From the NCBI RefSeq assembly GCF_001540865.1, contig NC_033621.1, forward strand, positions 16,708,191-16,772,190: a stretch of 64,000 nt of DNA, given 5' to 3'. Below are positions 1 through 11,434 of the stretch, piece after piece. A model generated the notes under the pieces. It did not search any database, was not told the DNA's origin, and worked only from the letters and a program-made list of their open reading frames with translations. Source of the DNA: Ananas comosus. Its lineage: Eukaryota > Streptophyta > Magnoliopsida > Poales > Bromeliaceae. The first letter of the stretch is position 1. The number at the start of each line of letters is the position of its first letter. The translations under genes and the position numbers were made by a program.

Positions 1-747
1 TTATGAGAGTTATGCACATTGAGCATATTGAGCATAGTAGAGTTGCATTCATGCTTGATAGAGATGTAGTAGCATGTTAGTGATTACATTGCTATGTTGT
101 TTACTCATGTTTTCCAGGCATAGTAGCATAGTGCAATTCCTTTATTATGCATAGTTTCAGCTTCAGATATCTATCTATCTATCTGCTTATGCCTGCTTAG
201 ACCTAGTGGGGAGATCGGCAGAGTCGGCGGCCGAACCCACTGGAAACTATGGACAATAGTTCTCACCCCACTTTGTTGCAGGGCCGAGTTCGAGCACTCC
301 TGGCGAGGATCGTGGTAAGGGCATAGCGCCCTAGCTTAGTTAGCAGCTTCCATTTGCATTAGAGCACCTGTGTACCTATGAGATGTCGATGTATCTATTG
401 GAGAGTTGCATGTATTTTGGGTTTATACTAGTTACGAGATGAACTTGGATGTATATATTCATTTTGGGAGTTGTAAATGTAAACTCGATGTGAATTGATA
501 GTTGAATGTGATGTAATAGTTAGAATTCTCTCTTTGTTCACTTGTATGATTACTTGTGTCTTGCTTACTTGTATAGCACTTGTGGTGCTTCTCGTTGAAT
601 CATGTATGTTTTTGAGTTATTCCTGGGCTACTCTTGTACATGATTGTTGATGTTTTGGCCTTAGGCGGATAGGGGAGGTGCTGTTCGTTCGGCGTTTGTT
701 CGACGTGCCCGAACCGGCCAAATTGGTAGCGGTCGCGGGGCGTGACA
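1..747 (+). mobile_element. 3' part of a long LTR (superfamily member 1)
   Basis: This stretch matches the 3' third of the other long LTRs in the window. It contains the CTAGTGG...CCCACTGG block near 205-240, the hairpin at 245-261, a pyrimidine tract ending in CAG at 279-281, and the shared terminal word CGGGGCGTGACA ending at 747. Its 5' part lies before the window. No clear tRNA primer-binding site follows position 747, so it could be a 5' LTR with a decayed primer site or a separate solo LTR. The short open frames in it are not credible genes. Confidence 0.7.
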
Positions 748-1546
748 GCCACGTGTTGGATCGTATGATCGATGTTACACCGAGAGTGCAGTGGACCCAA
801 CCCGAGGACTTATAGTAGTTTGGGGTCTTGGTTGCTCCTGGTTGGAGTGGGTGCGAATTCTCAAGTGAGAATTTCGCCCAATGATGATTAGGTCTACGCT
901 TGTGAGCGAGAGACGTCACGCGTGTTGAGACAGGTTTAGGCGGTAGGCCTACGTAGGATTAGTGGCCTATGGTTCACCTATGGAAGCCGAGGTAAGCGAT
1001 TTGGCGGGTAGCCTTATCGAGGAATTTGGCTGGGATTCATGAACAAGGTGTTCGTGTGAACTCGTTGTGAGAGTAGTTTAATGTTGACCGTGGCATATGG
1101 TATCGAGAGATGAAGTGTTCTCTATGAGACACAAGGATAGTGGAAAGCCACGTGAGAGTCTAGGGACAGTGCTCTTGAGTGAACCAGAAATTTGAGATGT
1201 GCCGAAGTGGGCCATCTCGCGGTAGAGCTAAAAGTCCATGTGGAATTGAAGCACTCGCGATTAAGTGATGCACCCGTGAAATTGCTTTTAAGCAATGCTG
1301 GTGATCGAATCGGAGTGTGTTCCCTGAGGGGATGGTGAATGCGTGGAAGAGTCATACTTGGTAATGTAGACTCTGGATGGCCAGAGTGGTGGAGTGCCAC
1401 TCTGTGGACTTTTGGGTGATTCGAGGAGGTCTACTGTATGTATTGTGTAGTGGTGGTGGACCATACGACTAGTTGGTACATTCTTGTTAGATCCACACCA
1501 CGAGGATGACGGGTAGTCCTGATCTCAAAGAAAAGTGGTATCCGGT

Positions 1547-2338
1547 TGTAACACACTGGACCTTTGCAAATTGCGAGGTTCGAGTGTTTGGATGTGTTTC
1601 GAGCTTTTCCACACTTGGTGGAGGGTCGTAGAATGTTTTCCGACCTAAAAAGTTCGAAAACCTGAGTTTTGGTTTAGTCCTGAGAGTTTTTACTCTCGGG
1701 GNATGAAGATTAATGACCTACTATTTTTGATATCGTAGATGTACATCACCATGACATCGTTTATACTTGAGTTTAGTAGTTTAGCATTTTAATTATGCCT
1801 TTATATCGCAGTCATTATTACTACTATTATTGTACTTACCCTTTTCTTTTGGGGCCTAGTGGTGCATAGAGCTGAGGTCAGTAATTGTCCACTGGGAACT
1901 ATAAATTATAGTTCTCACGCCCTCTTTTTCTCGATGTTTTTCAGAGCCTTCCACGCAGGGTGAGGCCAGGGATCGCGGGAAGGGAGTTGCTTCGAGCTAG
2001 CTTCCTTCGAGGATGAGTTGTCAGGTGGTGTACCTCTCGATATTTACTTGTCTTGCCGAGAGGTTGAGGGTTTTGCCAGTGTACTAGAGACCACCATTTT
2101 TGTATTAGAGACAGATATCGTACTACTTATGATTTCTTTTATTGTCTAGCTTTACTTTGGTGTAGATGTTAGAACTTTACTCGCTCTGATATCATTAGTT
2201 GCTAGTTATTTCACTTTCTTTATTTGTTCTATTACTTGCTTTTATTTTCGCTTTTATTCTAGACGCCTTATATGTGTAGACATATGGCGGGTCTGGGCAC
2301 GCTACCGGGAGGGCCTCCGCCAGTCTCGGGGCGTGACA
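1547..2338 (+). mobile_element. Solo LTR with a large internal gap, TSD CCGGT
   Basis: The element starts TGTAACACACTGG and ends CGGGGCGTGACA. It is flanked by the identical 5-bp duplication CCGGT at 1542-1546 and 2339-2343, as expected for LTR-retrotransposon integration. Its first 155 bp match the start of the element at 14431, and its last part matches that element's 3' end with hairpin 1896-1914 and CAG at 1942-1944. The middle, about 1.8 kb in the 14431 copy, is missing exactly at the single N at 1702, so the N may stand for a collapsed assembly gap. Confidence 0.85.
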
Positions 2339-2635
2339 CCGGTGGCATTCGTGAGATAAGTTCTTCGTGAGCCGGATAGTGAGAAGTATTGGAGCGTATG
2401 GAGTCGTCAAATACCGACATGCACAGCCACCGAGAATGACGGAGACCGCAATGCACTTTATGTGTTGCACCTTGCAAACGTATATGCGTTTGATCTCACA
2501 TCCTCCGTTGTGGACCTTTTGGATCATTCCAATGAACGTAAGGCCACTCCGGAGTGGGAAAGTGTATTGATGCCCTCAATTGCTCCGAGAGTTGAATTGA
2601 GGTGTGGTTTGAGTTTCGCGGACGAAATTTTTTTT

Positions 2636-2649
2636 AAGGGGCAGAGAAA
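2636..2649 (+). other. Polypurine tract of the gypsy-type element
   Basis: A purine run (AAGGGGCAGAGAA) follows GGACGAAA and a T-rich stretch and immediately precedes an LTR start. This is the usual arrangement for priming plus-strand DNA synthesis in gypsy elements, and it fixes the element on the + strand. It is the only polypurine tract seen next to any of the long LTRs here. Confidence 0.6.
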
Positions 2650-2964
2650 TTTTATATACCGAACTCCTACAATTATAAAGTTTTGGTGGGAACTAGCTCG
2701 AAAGGTTGTTAGAATAGTTCCGGTGAGATTCGGGGAGCATTCGAGTGTTTTCGGTGCGAGTTAGGCATGGAAACAGAACTCGAAAAACTATTGTAAGGAA
2801 GTGAATTCTCAAAATACAAGAGTTGGATTTCGGTTAGAATCGACTGATTGTCGATTTGGTATGCTTCGGAAAAGCCGAAGGCATCAAAATGGCCAAAGGT
2901 GCATTGGGATGGAGTCTGCGAGAGCAAATGATGTGAAAAACCTGCACTTGGCAGATTTGCTCTC

Positions 2965-3185
2965 GGGGACCGGTCCCTGGCGGGAGGGATCGGTTCCCGA
3001 ACATGGTCTGCGTGGGTTTGCTCTCGGAGATCGGTCCCTGGCAGGGAGAGACCGGTCCCATCGGCATGGTGGTTGCGGCCACGCGTGATGCAACCGGTCC
3101 CCGGGCCAGAGGGACCGGTTCCCGAACGCGTAGATTTGGGGAGGTCATGAGGGACCGGTCCCTGGTAGGGAGAGACTGGTCCCCG
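2965..3185 (+). repeat. Array of ACCGGT palindromes upstream of an LTR leader
   Basis: About eight copies of the core GGGACCGGTCCC, some with one change, occur in pairs roughly 20-30 bp apart, separated by less conserved spacer. The core is its own reverse complement and carries a central CpG. The same word recurs in the same relative place in the LTR at 14580-14800. A regulatory or methylation-sensitive role is inference. Confidence 0.8.
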
Positions 3186-4575
3186 TACCCCGAAAATGCC
3201 CAGAATAGGCTGTCACATGATGGCAAAGTTGAGGGGGTTTAGTGCATTTATTACATGAGTTAGGGGATATAGAGGTGGGGGAGCTCTCTCTTTCTCATTC
3301 TCCTAACCATAAACATCCCTCTCTCTCTCTAGAGCTCTCTCTCTCTCAAGGAAGGAGAAGGAGAAGGAGTAGTAGAAGGAGAAGAAGATCAAGAATAGGA
3401 TCATCATCATCTTCTTCTTCTTCCTCTTAGGCTTGGAGGCTTGGAAGGAGAAGGCTTTGGAGGTAAGCTCCAAAACCCTTTAATGGTATATCTTTAGGGT
3501 ATAGATTTTAGACTCTAGAAATGGTTTTGTTGGAACTCTAGTATGTCTAGTAGATGTTCCAGGCTTGAATCGAGGGTTAGTGCGGCACGTTGCGCCGTAG
3601 TTGCGAGCTAGGGCTCCGTGAGGATTTTTGTGAAAAGTTAGGGTTTGATCTCGATTAACCCTATGTAAATGTGATTGTTAGGCCTACGATTCCATCAGCG
3701 CAGTCGGTTTGCTGATTCGCCGAGCGAGCGCAGAGTTATTGGCAAAAAGGATCTTCTGACATTCGTTTCCGCCTGGAGGGCCGAGGCGGCGTCCGTAAAC
3801 CGCGGGATTGGATTCCGAGTATCGTAACAAGAAACCGAAGACCTTTAATTTCCGGATCGCGAATCGGAGGTCGTTCGATGGTTGCGCGTGAATTGGGTCG
3901 AGCCGAGCGGCGTGCGCCGCGGGAGACCGATTGCGAGTGGCGACGAGCAATCGGAAGCTATAGAGGGTGGGTGGTGACTATCCCGAAGCAGTTGAACTAC
4001 TCCCTATATCTAAGTATTATTGTTGATCGAATTGCATATTGTGCATGATACATTATAAGGTGCATGATTAGTTGATACATGTTCTTGTATGCTAGGGGTA
4101 GTATGATGTTGTTTGCTTAACACTTGAGCCTAGTGTGCATGGGATTGAGAGATGTTGATTAGTAACCCTATAATGAGATGATACATAACGGAATGGAACC
4201 TAGGTAAATGATAACCTAGTGATTATGTATAAGTAGTGGATTGGGAACACTTAAATAAGAACGAGTGTCATCTAGTTAGTGTTGAACCAAAGAACGAGTG
4301 GCATCTAGATAAGTAAATAACTTGACGAGTGGCATGATGAACTAGAGTATAGGTGAAACATTATTGCATGTTGAACGTAGGGATGAACTAGTTCCCAAGC
4401 GATGTTGTTTATAGTGGCAGGGTATCCTCAGTGTCGAGGATTTGATCATATTCACATGTCTGTTCAAAGCTTGGGGTGGTCGCTCCATACAAGTAGTCCA
4501 CTCCGGAGTTGTCACACGATAGGGATAGCCTTTTTGGGTCCCGAGGGGTGAGCCTTTTTAGGCCCCGCAGACAGT

Positions 4576-4896
4576 TCGGGTGAGTGAGTAGATTCTCACC
4601 TTGAGTGAGCGGTTCCTCACCTATGATTGGGTTGTGAGTCGGGTGAGTGAGTAGATTCTCACCTTGAGTGAGCGGTTCCTCACCTATGATTGGGTTGTGA
4701 GTCGGGTGAGTGAGTAGATTCTCACCTTGAGTGAGCGGTTCCTCACCTACAGTTGTGTCATGAATCGAGCGAGTGAGCGGATCCTCCCCGTAGAGAGTAG
4801 TTTGTGAGTCGGGCGAGTGAGCGGATCCTCCCCGTAGAGAGTAGTTTGTGAGTCGGGCGAGTGAGTGGATCCTCCCCGTAAAGAGTGGTATCGTTG
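4576..4896 (+). repeat. Tandem array of 63-bp and 44-bp units
   Basis: Three 63-bp units start at 4576, 4639 and 4702 (built on GGTGAGTGAGTAGATTCTCA). They are followed by 44-bp units at 4765, 4809 and 4853 that share the first part but end in a different tail. The array lies in the presumed intron of the LTR, where the 14431 element has a different array (16132-16250). Confidence 0.85.
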
Positions 4897-5995
4897 TTGG
4901 ACATAGTAGCATGGTAGCTAGCCTTATACTATGTAGTGCATGCATTCATAGCATTGGATTAAGGCATAGTAAGATATTTGCATTTCTACTTACTTGTTAT
5001 AGTTGCTATTTCATATATAGCTATCTATCTATCTATTTGTTGTCTTCCTATGCCTGCTTAGACCTAGTGGGGAGATCGGTGGAGTCGGCGGCCGAACCCA
5101 CTGGGAACTATTCGTAGTTCTCACCCCATTTTGTTGCAGGGCCGAGTGCAAGTGCGCCAGCTGAGGATCGTGGTTAGGACTTAGTGCCCTAGTATTGATA
5201 GTTTACTTTCCTTTTGTATTAGAGCTGCCCTATGTACTTTAGAGTAGATGATGTATAGGGTGAGATGAGTTGGAGAATTGTAAACCTTTATGTTTATTTT
5301 ATAAAAAAATGTAAAGTTAATCGAATGTATTAAAGTTGAATGGTTGTAATAGTTAGTATCTTTCTTTTATTATTCACTTGTGTTTACTCGTAATGCTTGC
5401 TCTTGATTGTTTGGCACTGGTTGTGCTCTCGTTGTAGTTATTGATCGTGTATGTATTCAAGTTGTTTCCTGGGAACTTGTTGTACATGATCTTGTTGTTA
5501 GCCTTGGGCGGACAGAGGAGGTGTTGTCCGTCCGACGTCTGTTCGACGCACCCGAATCGGACCAAATTGGTAGCGGGTCTCGGGGCGTGACGGCTATGTT
5601 CGAACTTTGGCCTAAATCCGGCAAAGTACAGATGAGAAGATGGTTTAAACACGCTCAAAAATGTATTTTGAGGGTTTTGGAATGATTGGAAGTGGATTAG
5701 GGGCTCTAGGAGCGAAAATGAAGAAATTCGGAAAATGCTAAATTTTCGGGGCTGTTTGGACCTACGGGGTTCTGACCCTAGAGCCAGGGTTCGGATCCCG
5801 CACGCGAAATCAGCCTAGTGAAGAGGGCATTTTGGTAATTTGAGAGGTAGGACTTTATAAGGGACCATCCCTCCTCCTTCTTCTTCCTCCTTCCAGAGCC
5901 AACCCACACACACACACATATGGTAGAGAGCGAAACTCTCTCTCTAGTCTCCTCTCTTTCCCTCTATAGATCTATCTCCCAAACTCGGGGTTTTG

Positions 5996-7121
5996 GTCGT
6001 TGATTGAGTACCGACCCATTCCTCTTGTTGCAGGAATGCGCAAGGGAGTACTTAGCACCAAAACCTCTAAACTGCAGGTTTTGAGGTGCTGGGTACCGAT
6101 ACCAGAGAGAAGGGTACCAGAATTCCCCTGTATAAACCGAGAAAAGCTGCTCTCGGGTTTGGCTGGGAGGTGCTGGGTACCGGTACGGCATCGGCCGAGT
6201 ACCGATACGACGCACTGTTTTTGCTTGGCAGAGGCTCGGGTTTGGCGGAGACCGCTGCCTGGTACCGGTACTCTTGCCTGCGTACCGGTACATAGTGCAA
6301 AAACTGCAGTTTGTGCAGTTTGCAATTTTTGGAGTTTGGAGGGGCTTTTTGGGGATTTTTACTGCATGTTTTATAATGCCCCTTTCTCCCCCACAGCATC
6401 CCTTTGTGCTGAGCTGAGAGAGGAGTAAAGGTAGGGTTTTCCCTCTTTCTCTCTCTAGATTTCTCTCCCAAACCTTGGTTGATTTGAGGTTTTGATCTCT
6501 TTTCTCCTTCCTCCTCATAGTGGCAAGCTTGTGGACCTTGGAGGGAGCTAGGAGGAGAAAAGGAGAGCTTCTTGGTGGATCAAACTTCAACCCTAGCACA
6601 TCAAGGCTTGAGTTGAAGCTTGTTTTGATGTCAGAATCTCCCTTGTGCTCTCTATTTGAGGATTTGCAAGAGATTTTTTTGTAAAAAACTTAGTTTTGTA
6701 GAAACTAGGGTTTTGTTTGGGGCTTTTCATTTGAAAGCTTTTGGGTTAGAATTGATGAGTGTAGAACACTCTTGTAGGTTGGATGTGAAGTTTGGAAGCT
6801 TCGATTTGTGCTTTGGTCAAGTTTTTCTTGACTTAAGGTATTTTTTACTTTTTACATGTGTAATTTTTGAAATTTTCGAAGTAGCCTTTTGGAAGCTTTT
6901 TAATCATTTAGAATTTTTCTTAGGGTGCTAGGAGTTCGGCTGACAACTTCGTTCGAAGGAACGAAAGGGTTCGAAGTGCTTCCGGTGGGTAATAAGTGTT
7001 TCTACCACACTACATTCACATGCCACTCGTCGTCTATGTCATCAAACATTGTTTAAATGCCACTCGTTATGCCACTATACATATCAAGTTCTCTACTTGT
7101 TTCGGCACCATAGGATTTCAA
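5996..7121 (+). mobile_element. LTR fragment with GTACCGGTAC palindromes
   Basis: Homology to the preceding LTR stops at about 5996. A second partial unit follows: at least four GGTACCGGTACC-like palindromes between 6090 and 6300, a TATA-like TTTATAATG near 6370, a CT-rich leader at 6435-6470, and an acceptor-like TTCTTAG before GGTGCTAGGAG at 6928. The last block also occurs at 15400 in another LTR. The fragment ends at 7121 where the sequence switches to an inverted copy. No target duplication was found. Confidence 0.55.
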
Positions 7122-7824
7122 TGTTAAGACCCAATCTTTGTATATATCCACTATATCATGTATTCGCCCCACAATACGATATCAACTAGGAAATCACATA
7201 AGGAATGGAAATGCAACAAGCTACAATCCTACAATACATAACAACATGAGAGATGCAAGGTCGACAATGCAATCATAGACATAGGAAGAAGTTCCTGCTT
7301 CAGGTGGCACCCCCACCTTTTGGTGACGCCGTGACTCTAGACTCCAAGTTTCGCGATTTTTGGTCGTCGCCTGGAGGGGCCTCGGCCCTCCAGGCGAAAA
7401 CGAAGCTCAAACGGTCCTTTTCTTCGAAATCTCCGTGCAGACTCGACGGATCACCGAACTGAGTTCACCAGCGTGTCAGATTACCTAGCAATTAGGTTTA
7501 TATAGGGTTAATTTAGATCAAACCCTAATATTTCACAAAACCCCAATCGGAACCCTACATTCAACTATTGCAAGAATTTATCCTACAACTTCGTGATTCA
7601 AGCAACAATCATCTATTTAGCATCCTAGGGTTCCACCAAAATCATTCTTAGAGTATAAGAACTCAACTCTAGCAATCCACCATTGTTGCTCAAGAAGCTT
7701 ATCTCAATAGCTTTCCTCTCTTGAGCCAAGGAAGAAGAAGAAGATGGCACTCCATCTTCAAACTTCCTTCTCCACCAAATCTCCCTTCTCCTTCCCACCT
7801 TGAAGAGAAAGAGAAAGAGAGCTT

Positions 7825-7889
<65 letters not shown>

Positions 7890-8236
7890 GTTATGTTTAG
7901 GGTTGCAAGTGAAAAAGATGAGAGAAAGCAAGCTTCAACACCTCCCCTTTTATTCCCACTTGCACAAATTGCATAAAACTCAAACAATGCAAATAGTGCA
8001 CTGCGCGCACTGGGCAGTTCGCAGCTACGGGGTACGAACCCTGGGGAGGGTCCGGACCCTGAGAGGAAGCAAATTCTGCATTTTTGCAGAATTGATTCAG
8101 CTGGCTCTCCAAGGTCCTCTACAACCCACTAAATGCCGTTTTCGACGCATTCGACCTCTCCGAAGCGTCCCAGACCAACCGTCGATCGATTTTGATCGGC
8201 GTTCGATTTAACGTATCGAGGTTTCACTTCCTTACA
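7122..8236 (-). mobile_element. Inverted fragment of the long LTR superfamily
   Basis: Read on the minus strand, this starts TGTAAGGAAGTGAAACC like the element at 2792. It then carries a GGGTCCGGACCC-type palindrome pair (8024-8068), a GA/CT-rich leader (7803-7886, a long AG microsatellite on +) and a block matching 3650-3840 (7250-7510). The flanks (TTCAA and GATGG) do not match, so it is a truncated or rearranged piece. It also cuts into the MITE fragment that begins at 8237. Confidence 0.65.
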
Positions 8237-8424
8237 GATGGTTAGGATGAGAAAGAGAGGAGAAATTGGAGAGAAATTTAAGGAGAAGAGAAATTGAGAC
8301 ATCCAATTTTTCCTCAATTTATCTTCTCTCTCTCACCCTAATCATTCATCAAAATTAATGGATGGTTAGGAAGTTAGGAGCACAAGGGTTGTTGTGCTTC
8401 TAATAGCACAGTAGCCCTGCTCTA
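8237..8424. mobile_element. Right part of a TA-flanked MITE
   Basis: This matches the right two thirds of the MITEs at 28334-28587 and 45017-45242: GGTTAGGATGAG, a stretch of AGAGAAATTG-type inverted words, then GGAGCACAAGG and terminal TAGCACAGTAG. It is followed by a TA-rich tract, as in the other copies. Its left end is replaced by the inverted LTR fragment. Confidence 0.65.
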
Positions 8425-8450
8425 TATATACATATATATGTACACATATA

Positions 8451-8809
8451 TATATGTATATATATGTGTATATATATGTATATATATGTGTATATATATG
8501 TATATATATGTGTATATATATGTATATATATGTGTATATATATGTATATATATGTGTATATATATGTATATATATGTGTATATATATGTATATATATGTG
8601 TATATATATGTATATATATGTGTATATATATGTATATATATGTGTATATATATGTATATATATGTGTATATATATGTATATATATGTGTATATATATGTA
8701 TATATATGTGTATATATATGTATATATATGTGTATATATATGTATATATATGTGTATATATATGTATATATATGTGTATATATATGTATATATATGTGTA
8801 TATATATGT
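8451..8809. repeat. Perfect 22-bp microsatellite array
   Basis: About 16 near-identical tandem copies of a 22-bp TA/TG unit end at the N at 8810. The unit has no stop codon in several frames and its length is not a multiple of three, so long open frames arise on both strands. They encode only Tyr/Ile/Val/Cys/Met repeats and are not genes. The array length is probably unreliable in the assembly because it abuts the N. Confidence 0.95.
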
Positions 8810-8810
8810 N

Positions 8811-9156
8811 CCCGATTACAAACAGAAAAGAAAAAAAAAAGAAAAATCAATTACCATCTTTTTTTCTCTATTCACTCAATCCACTGAAATTCTAGACGAA
8901 GAACCTTTCCTGTCGTCCTCCTCCGCCACCGCAGCCAACGAGATAGAGTTTCGGCGGTTGCTAAATGCTTAAATAAGTGTTGATAAATTAGCAGCACTCT
9001 TTTAGGTTATAGCGACACTCTTTAACTGTCACTATATACCTAGCGACCCCACATATAGCAACACTTTTAAAAAGTGTCGGTAATTTTAGCTAGCAGCACT
9101 TTTTTGACATGTACCTACATTTAAAAGTGTCGCTATAGACCGTTTTTGTTGTAGTG
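8811..9156 (+). mobile_element. 3' terminal fragment of a CACTA-type transposon
   Basis: The stretch ends TTTTTGTTGTAGTG, a CACTA-type terminus. It is preceded by subterminal repeats of the kind AAAGTGTCGCTA and TAGCGACA at 9000-9140. A matching CACTA 5' end was not found between the N at 8810 and here, so the element is truncated or its left part is lost in the gap. A GC-rich piece at 8890-8970 with a short open frame could be captured sequence but is unidentified. Confidence 0.6.
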
Positions 9157-10376
9157 AGTATCCCAGCCAGACTTTGTATATATATACATATATAGAACTA
9201 GGTTAGAATACTGTCAATAGTATCAAGCTATTGGTGCTGGGTACGAAATTTAAAATTTTTAGAATGTAGAAATATGTAAATTTTTTTTAAATTATGAATC
9301 ATTTGGATTTAGCTGCCTAATCTTTCAAAATTTTGATTTTATCACCCAGTATTTTAATTTGTTTGATTTGAGTCAACTAACGACACTTTGACTTCAAAAT
9401 TTGAGTGTGTCGTTTATCTTTAAAAGTTTAGTTAATATATTTCACACAGTTCTCACAACTCTAAATTCATTAAAATATGTAATTAGGTTTAATTTTGGAG
9501 TTAAAGAATCGTTAACCGACTAAAATCAAATGAAAATGAAAGAATTGACAATAAATCAAAATTTTGAAAGATTGGATAACCAACTACAAATTCAGGTAAG
9601 TTTCATATATTTTTATTTTTTAAAAAATTAGTTAACTAGGTGAAAACATATCATTATTTAGATAAGCTCCATATACATTTATTTGTATAAAATATTTATT
9701 TAGACCTGTCCCGGTCAATGAAATATGTGTTTGCTATAATAATTATGACAATGGCTCGATGAAAAGTAAACCTTCTTAATTACAAGCAGAATTAAACCTT
9801 CTTTCTATTAATTTCGTTAACAAACTACTCATTTTTAAGTGTTAATTGTTATACATCAGAATCCTCGATCTATAAATCGAGCCTATTAATGCTTTTTGAA
9901 GACTAAAATCTGTAGGGATTAGGTTGTCTACTCCAATTCCATTCAAACTTGCAGGCTTGCTTTTCTTGTTTGGGTTGCCGGTTCTCTCTCAAAAAACTTC
10001 TTTACTTATAAACCTTCCAGCGGAATTGTCTTGCAGTGCTCATCTTGCTGTACTGTACTTGATTGTGATCTGCCCTGTCATTATATATACGAGACAGTTG
10101 GAATGCGAGAATACACAATAATGCTTCCAAGAAAGTTAACGTCGTCGTGTTGAATGGATTTCCAATTTTCTAGAACTAGACTTCGACTGATTGAATTATA
10201 TATGGCGCAGAGAATATTCAGAGTGTATGACTAGGCAATCAGAATCAGAGAGGACCATTATTATTTTAGGCAATAATAATTTAAAACAAACATGGGATGG
10301 AAGAAGAGCAATTCCAAAATATTAGGGAATTTACTGGTTTAGTCGCAGGTTGAATCAGTAATGTTTATTTTTTAAA

Positions 10377-10423
<47 letters not shown>

Positions 10424-10424
10424 C
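9157..10424. other. Unassigned AT-rich sequence
   Basis: No gene is visible. A partial TA-flanked MITE (TAGAATACTGTCAATAGTAT) lies at about 9196-9240, resembling the left end of the MITE at 44731. A short open frame at 9924-10121 has no recognisable motif. An (ATT)n microsatellite of about 45 bp lies at 10378-10420. Confidence 0.5.
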
Positions 10425-11053
10425 TAGGGGTGAAAACGGATCGGATATTATCTGAAAATATTCGTATCCGTATTCGGTAATATCCGGATTTGGATAGAAA
10501 ATATCCGAATCCGGTAGGATATGAATACGGATATAATTTTAGAAAGTAAATTTTTTTCGGATATCCGAAACAAACAGATGTGGATGCGGATATCCGGACT
10601 TTTAGTATTATTATTTTTATATTCTTTATATTTTTGGATCCCTGCAGCCCAATTTCATCTACCCAGCCCACCCAACTTTCTTTCCTCTAATTTATTGCCA
10701 ATGAATGATGATTAACACATATTGTGAAAAAATAAGATGATTTTTTTTCGTGTTATTCGTTTATTTTATAATGAGTTATATATTAAAATTACATATTTTA
10801 TATATGAAGAAATATAGTTAGAAAACAATGTAGGAAAATAAAAAAAAAATTTGTGTGTGTGCATATACATATTTGTCCCATATTCGAATCTGAAAAAATA
10901 TCCGACTATATCCGAATCCATGTTTAGCGGATGTGGTAATAAAAATTTAGTATCCGACACATATCCTTATCCAAACCTGTATTCGAAAAAAAATATGGAC
11001 GCGGATATAGTTTCATCAAATATTCGACTATATCCAATACGTTTTCACCCCTG
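10425..11053. mobile_element. Non-autonomous hAT-type element
   Basis: The termini TAGGGGTGAAAACG and CGTTTTCACCCCTG are inverted repeats of the CAGGGGTG class. Flanking 8-mers ATTATATC (10417-10424) and GTTATATC (11054-11061) match at 7 of 8 positions, as expected for hAT. The interior is AT-rich with many GGATATCCG-like words near both ends and no transposase. Confidence 0.8.
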
Positions 11054-11061
11054 GTTATATC

Positions 11062-11434
11062 ATACTTAATTATAAAATATTAATTTTTAGATCAAACTAT
11101 ATAGATTTAAAATTCCAAGTTTTATTTTTACAATAGAAAATAAAATTAGCAAAAATTAATCATAACTAAAGCTAAAAATTGGACTAATGAACAAAAATTC
11201 AAAAATCAAAATAATTTGGCCGATTTTGATCAAAACCGAACCAGCTCTCCAGTTTGCTAATTGAATCTCCGGTATGAATGGTTGAATGCGAATTTTGGCT
11301 TATTTGTTTCTCAGATTAAACCGGATCACTTTATTAACCGAGTAACAGTCGAAGCGGTCGAACAGGCTGGTATGACCCGAGTTTTAAAACATTGGTTATA
11401 GGTAGAGATAATATTGCAGGCACAAAATGCACCG
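11062..11434. other. Unassigned AT-rich intergenic sequence
   Basis: I see no gene, repeat or element border in this stretch apart from the SINE target duplication that begins at 11435. Confidence 0.5.

Larger units (their letters stand above)
748..2649 (+). mobile_element. Decayed internal region of a gypsy-type LTR retrotransposon
   Basis: The stretch is moderately GC-rich, has only short broken frames, and lies between two LTR sequences. It ends at 2620-2649 with a sequence typical of the end of plant Ty3/gypsy elements: a GGACGAAA word, a T run, then the purine tract AAGGGGCAGAGAA directly before an LTR start at 2650. A separate solo LTR (1547-2338) is nested inside. I could not recognise gag, protease, reverse transcriptase or integrase motifs. 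It is best called a deletion derivative; the family call rests on the end signature only. Confidence 0.5.
2792..5592 (+). mobile_element. Solo LTR, about 2.8 kb, TSD RCTAT
   Basis: This LTR begins TGTAAGGAAGTG and ends CGGGGCGTGACG (last base changed from A). The flanks ACTAT (2787-2791) and GCTAT (5593-5597) are a 4/5 target duplication, and removing the element restores the host LTR. Parts in order: CCGG palindrome array 2965-3185, CT-rich leader 3280-3360, donor-like GAGGTAAG at 3459-3466, a tandem array 4576-4896, hairpin 5105-5120, pyrimidine tract with CAG 5137-5139, then the shared 3' tail. No internal domain is attached, so it looks like a product of LTR-LTR recombination. Confidence 0.8.
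2650..5995 (+). mobile_element. 3' LTR of the gypsy-type element, split by a nested solo LTR
   Basis: The LTR begins at 2650 with sequence matching the start of the 11505 element (TATACCGAAC word, two mismatches in the first bases). It runs to 2791 and resumes at 5593 after the insertion at 2792-5592. The joined sequence follows the 11505 element across the junction (shared GCTATG, then CTAAATCCGG). It then shows a palindrome pair at 5764-5812, a TATA-like TTTATAAGG near 5855 and a CT-rich leader at 5870-5960. Homology stops near 5995, where another LTR fragment begins. Confidence 0.65.

Noticed and set aside
4576..4896. Regularly spaced repeats that could suggest a CRISPR array
   Set aside because: The units are contiguous tandem repeats without unique spacers, inside a plant LTR.
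4409..4945. 178-codon minus-strand frame
   Set aside because: It is the reverse translation of the 63/44-bp tandem array and has no independent support.
5964..6599. 211-codon minus-strand frame and overlapping frames
   Set aside because: They lie in LTR palindrome and CT-leader sequence, overlap in several frames and show no domain.
8422..8972. Several open frames of 140-170 codons on both strands
   Set aside because: They are translations of a 22-bp TA/TG microsatellite that lacks stops; the residues are only a short repeat and the frames overlap each other.
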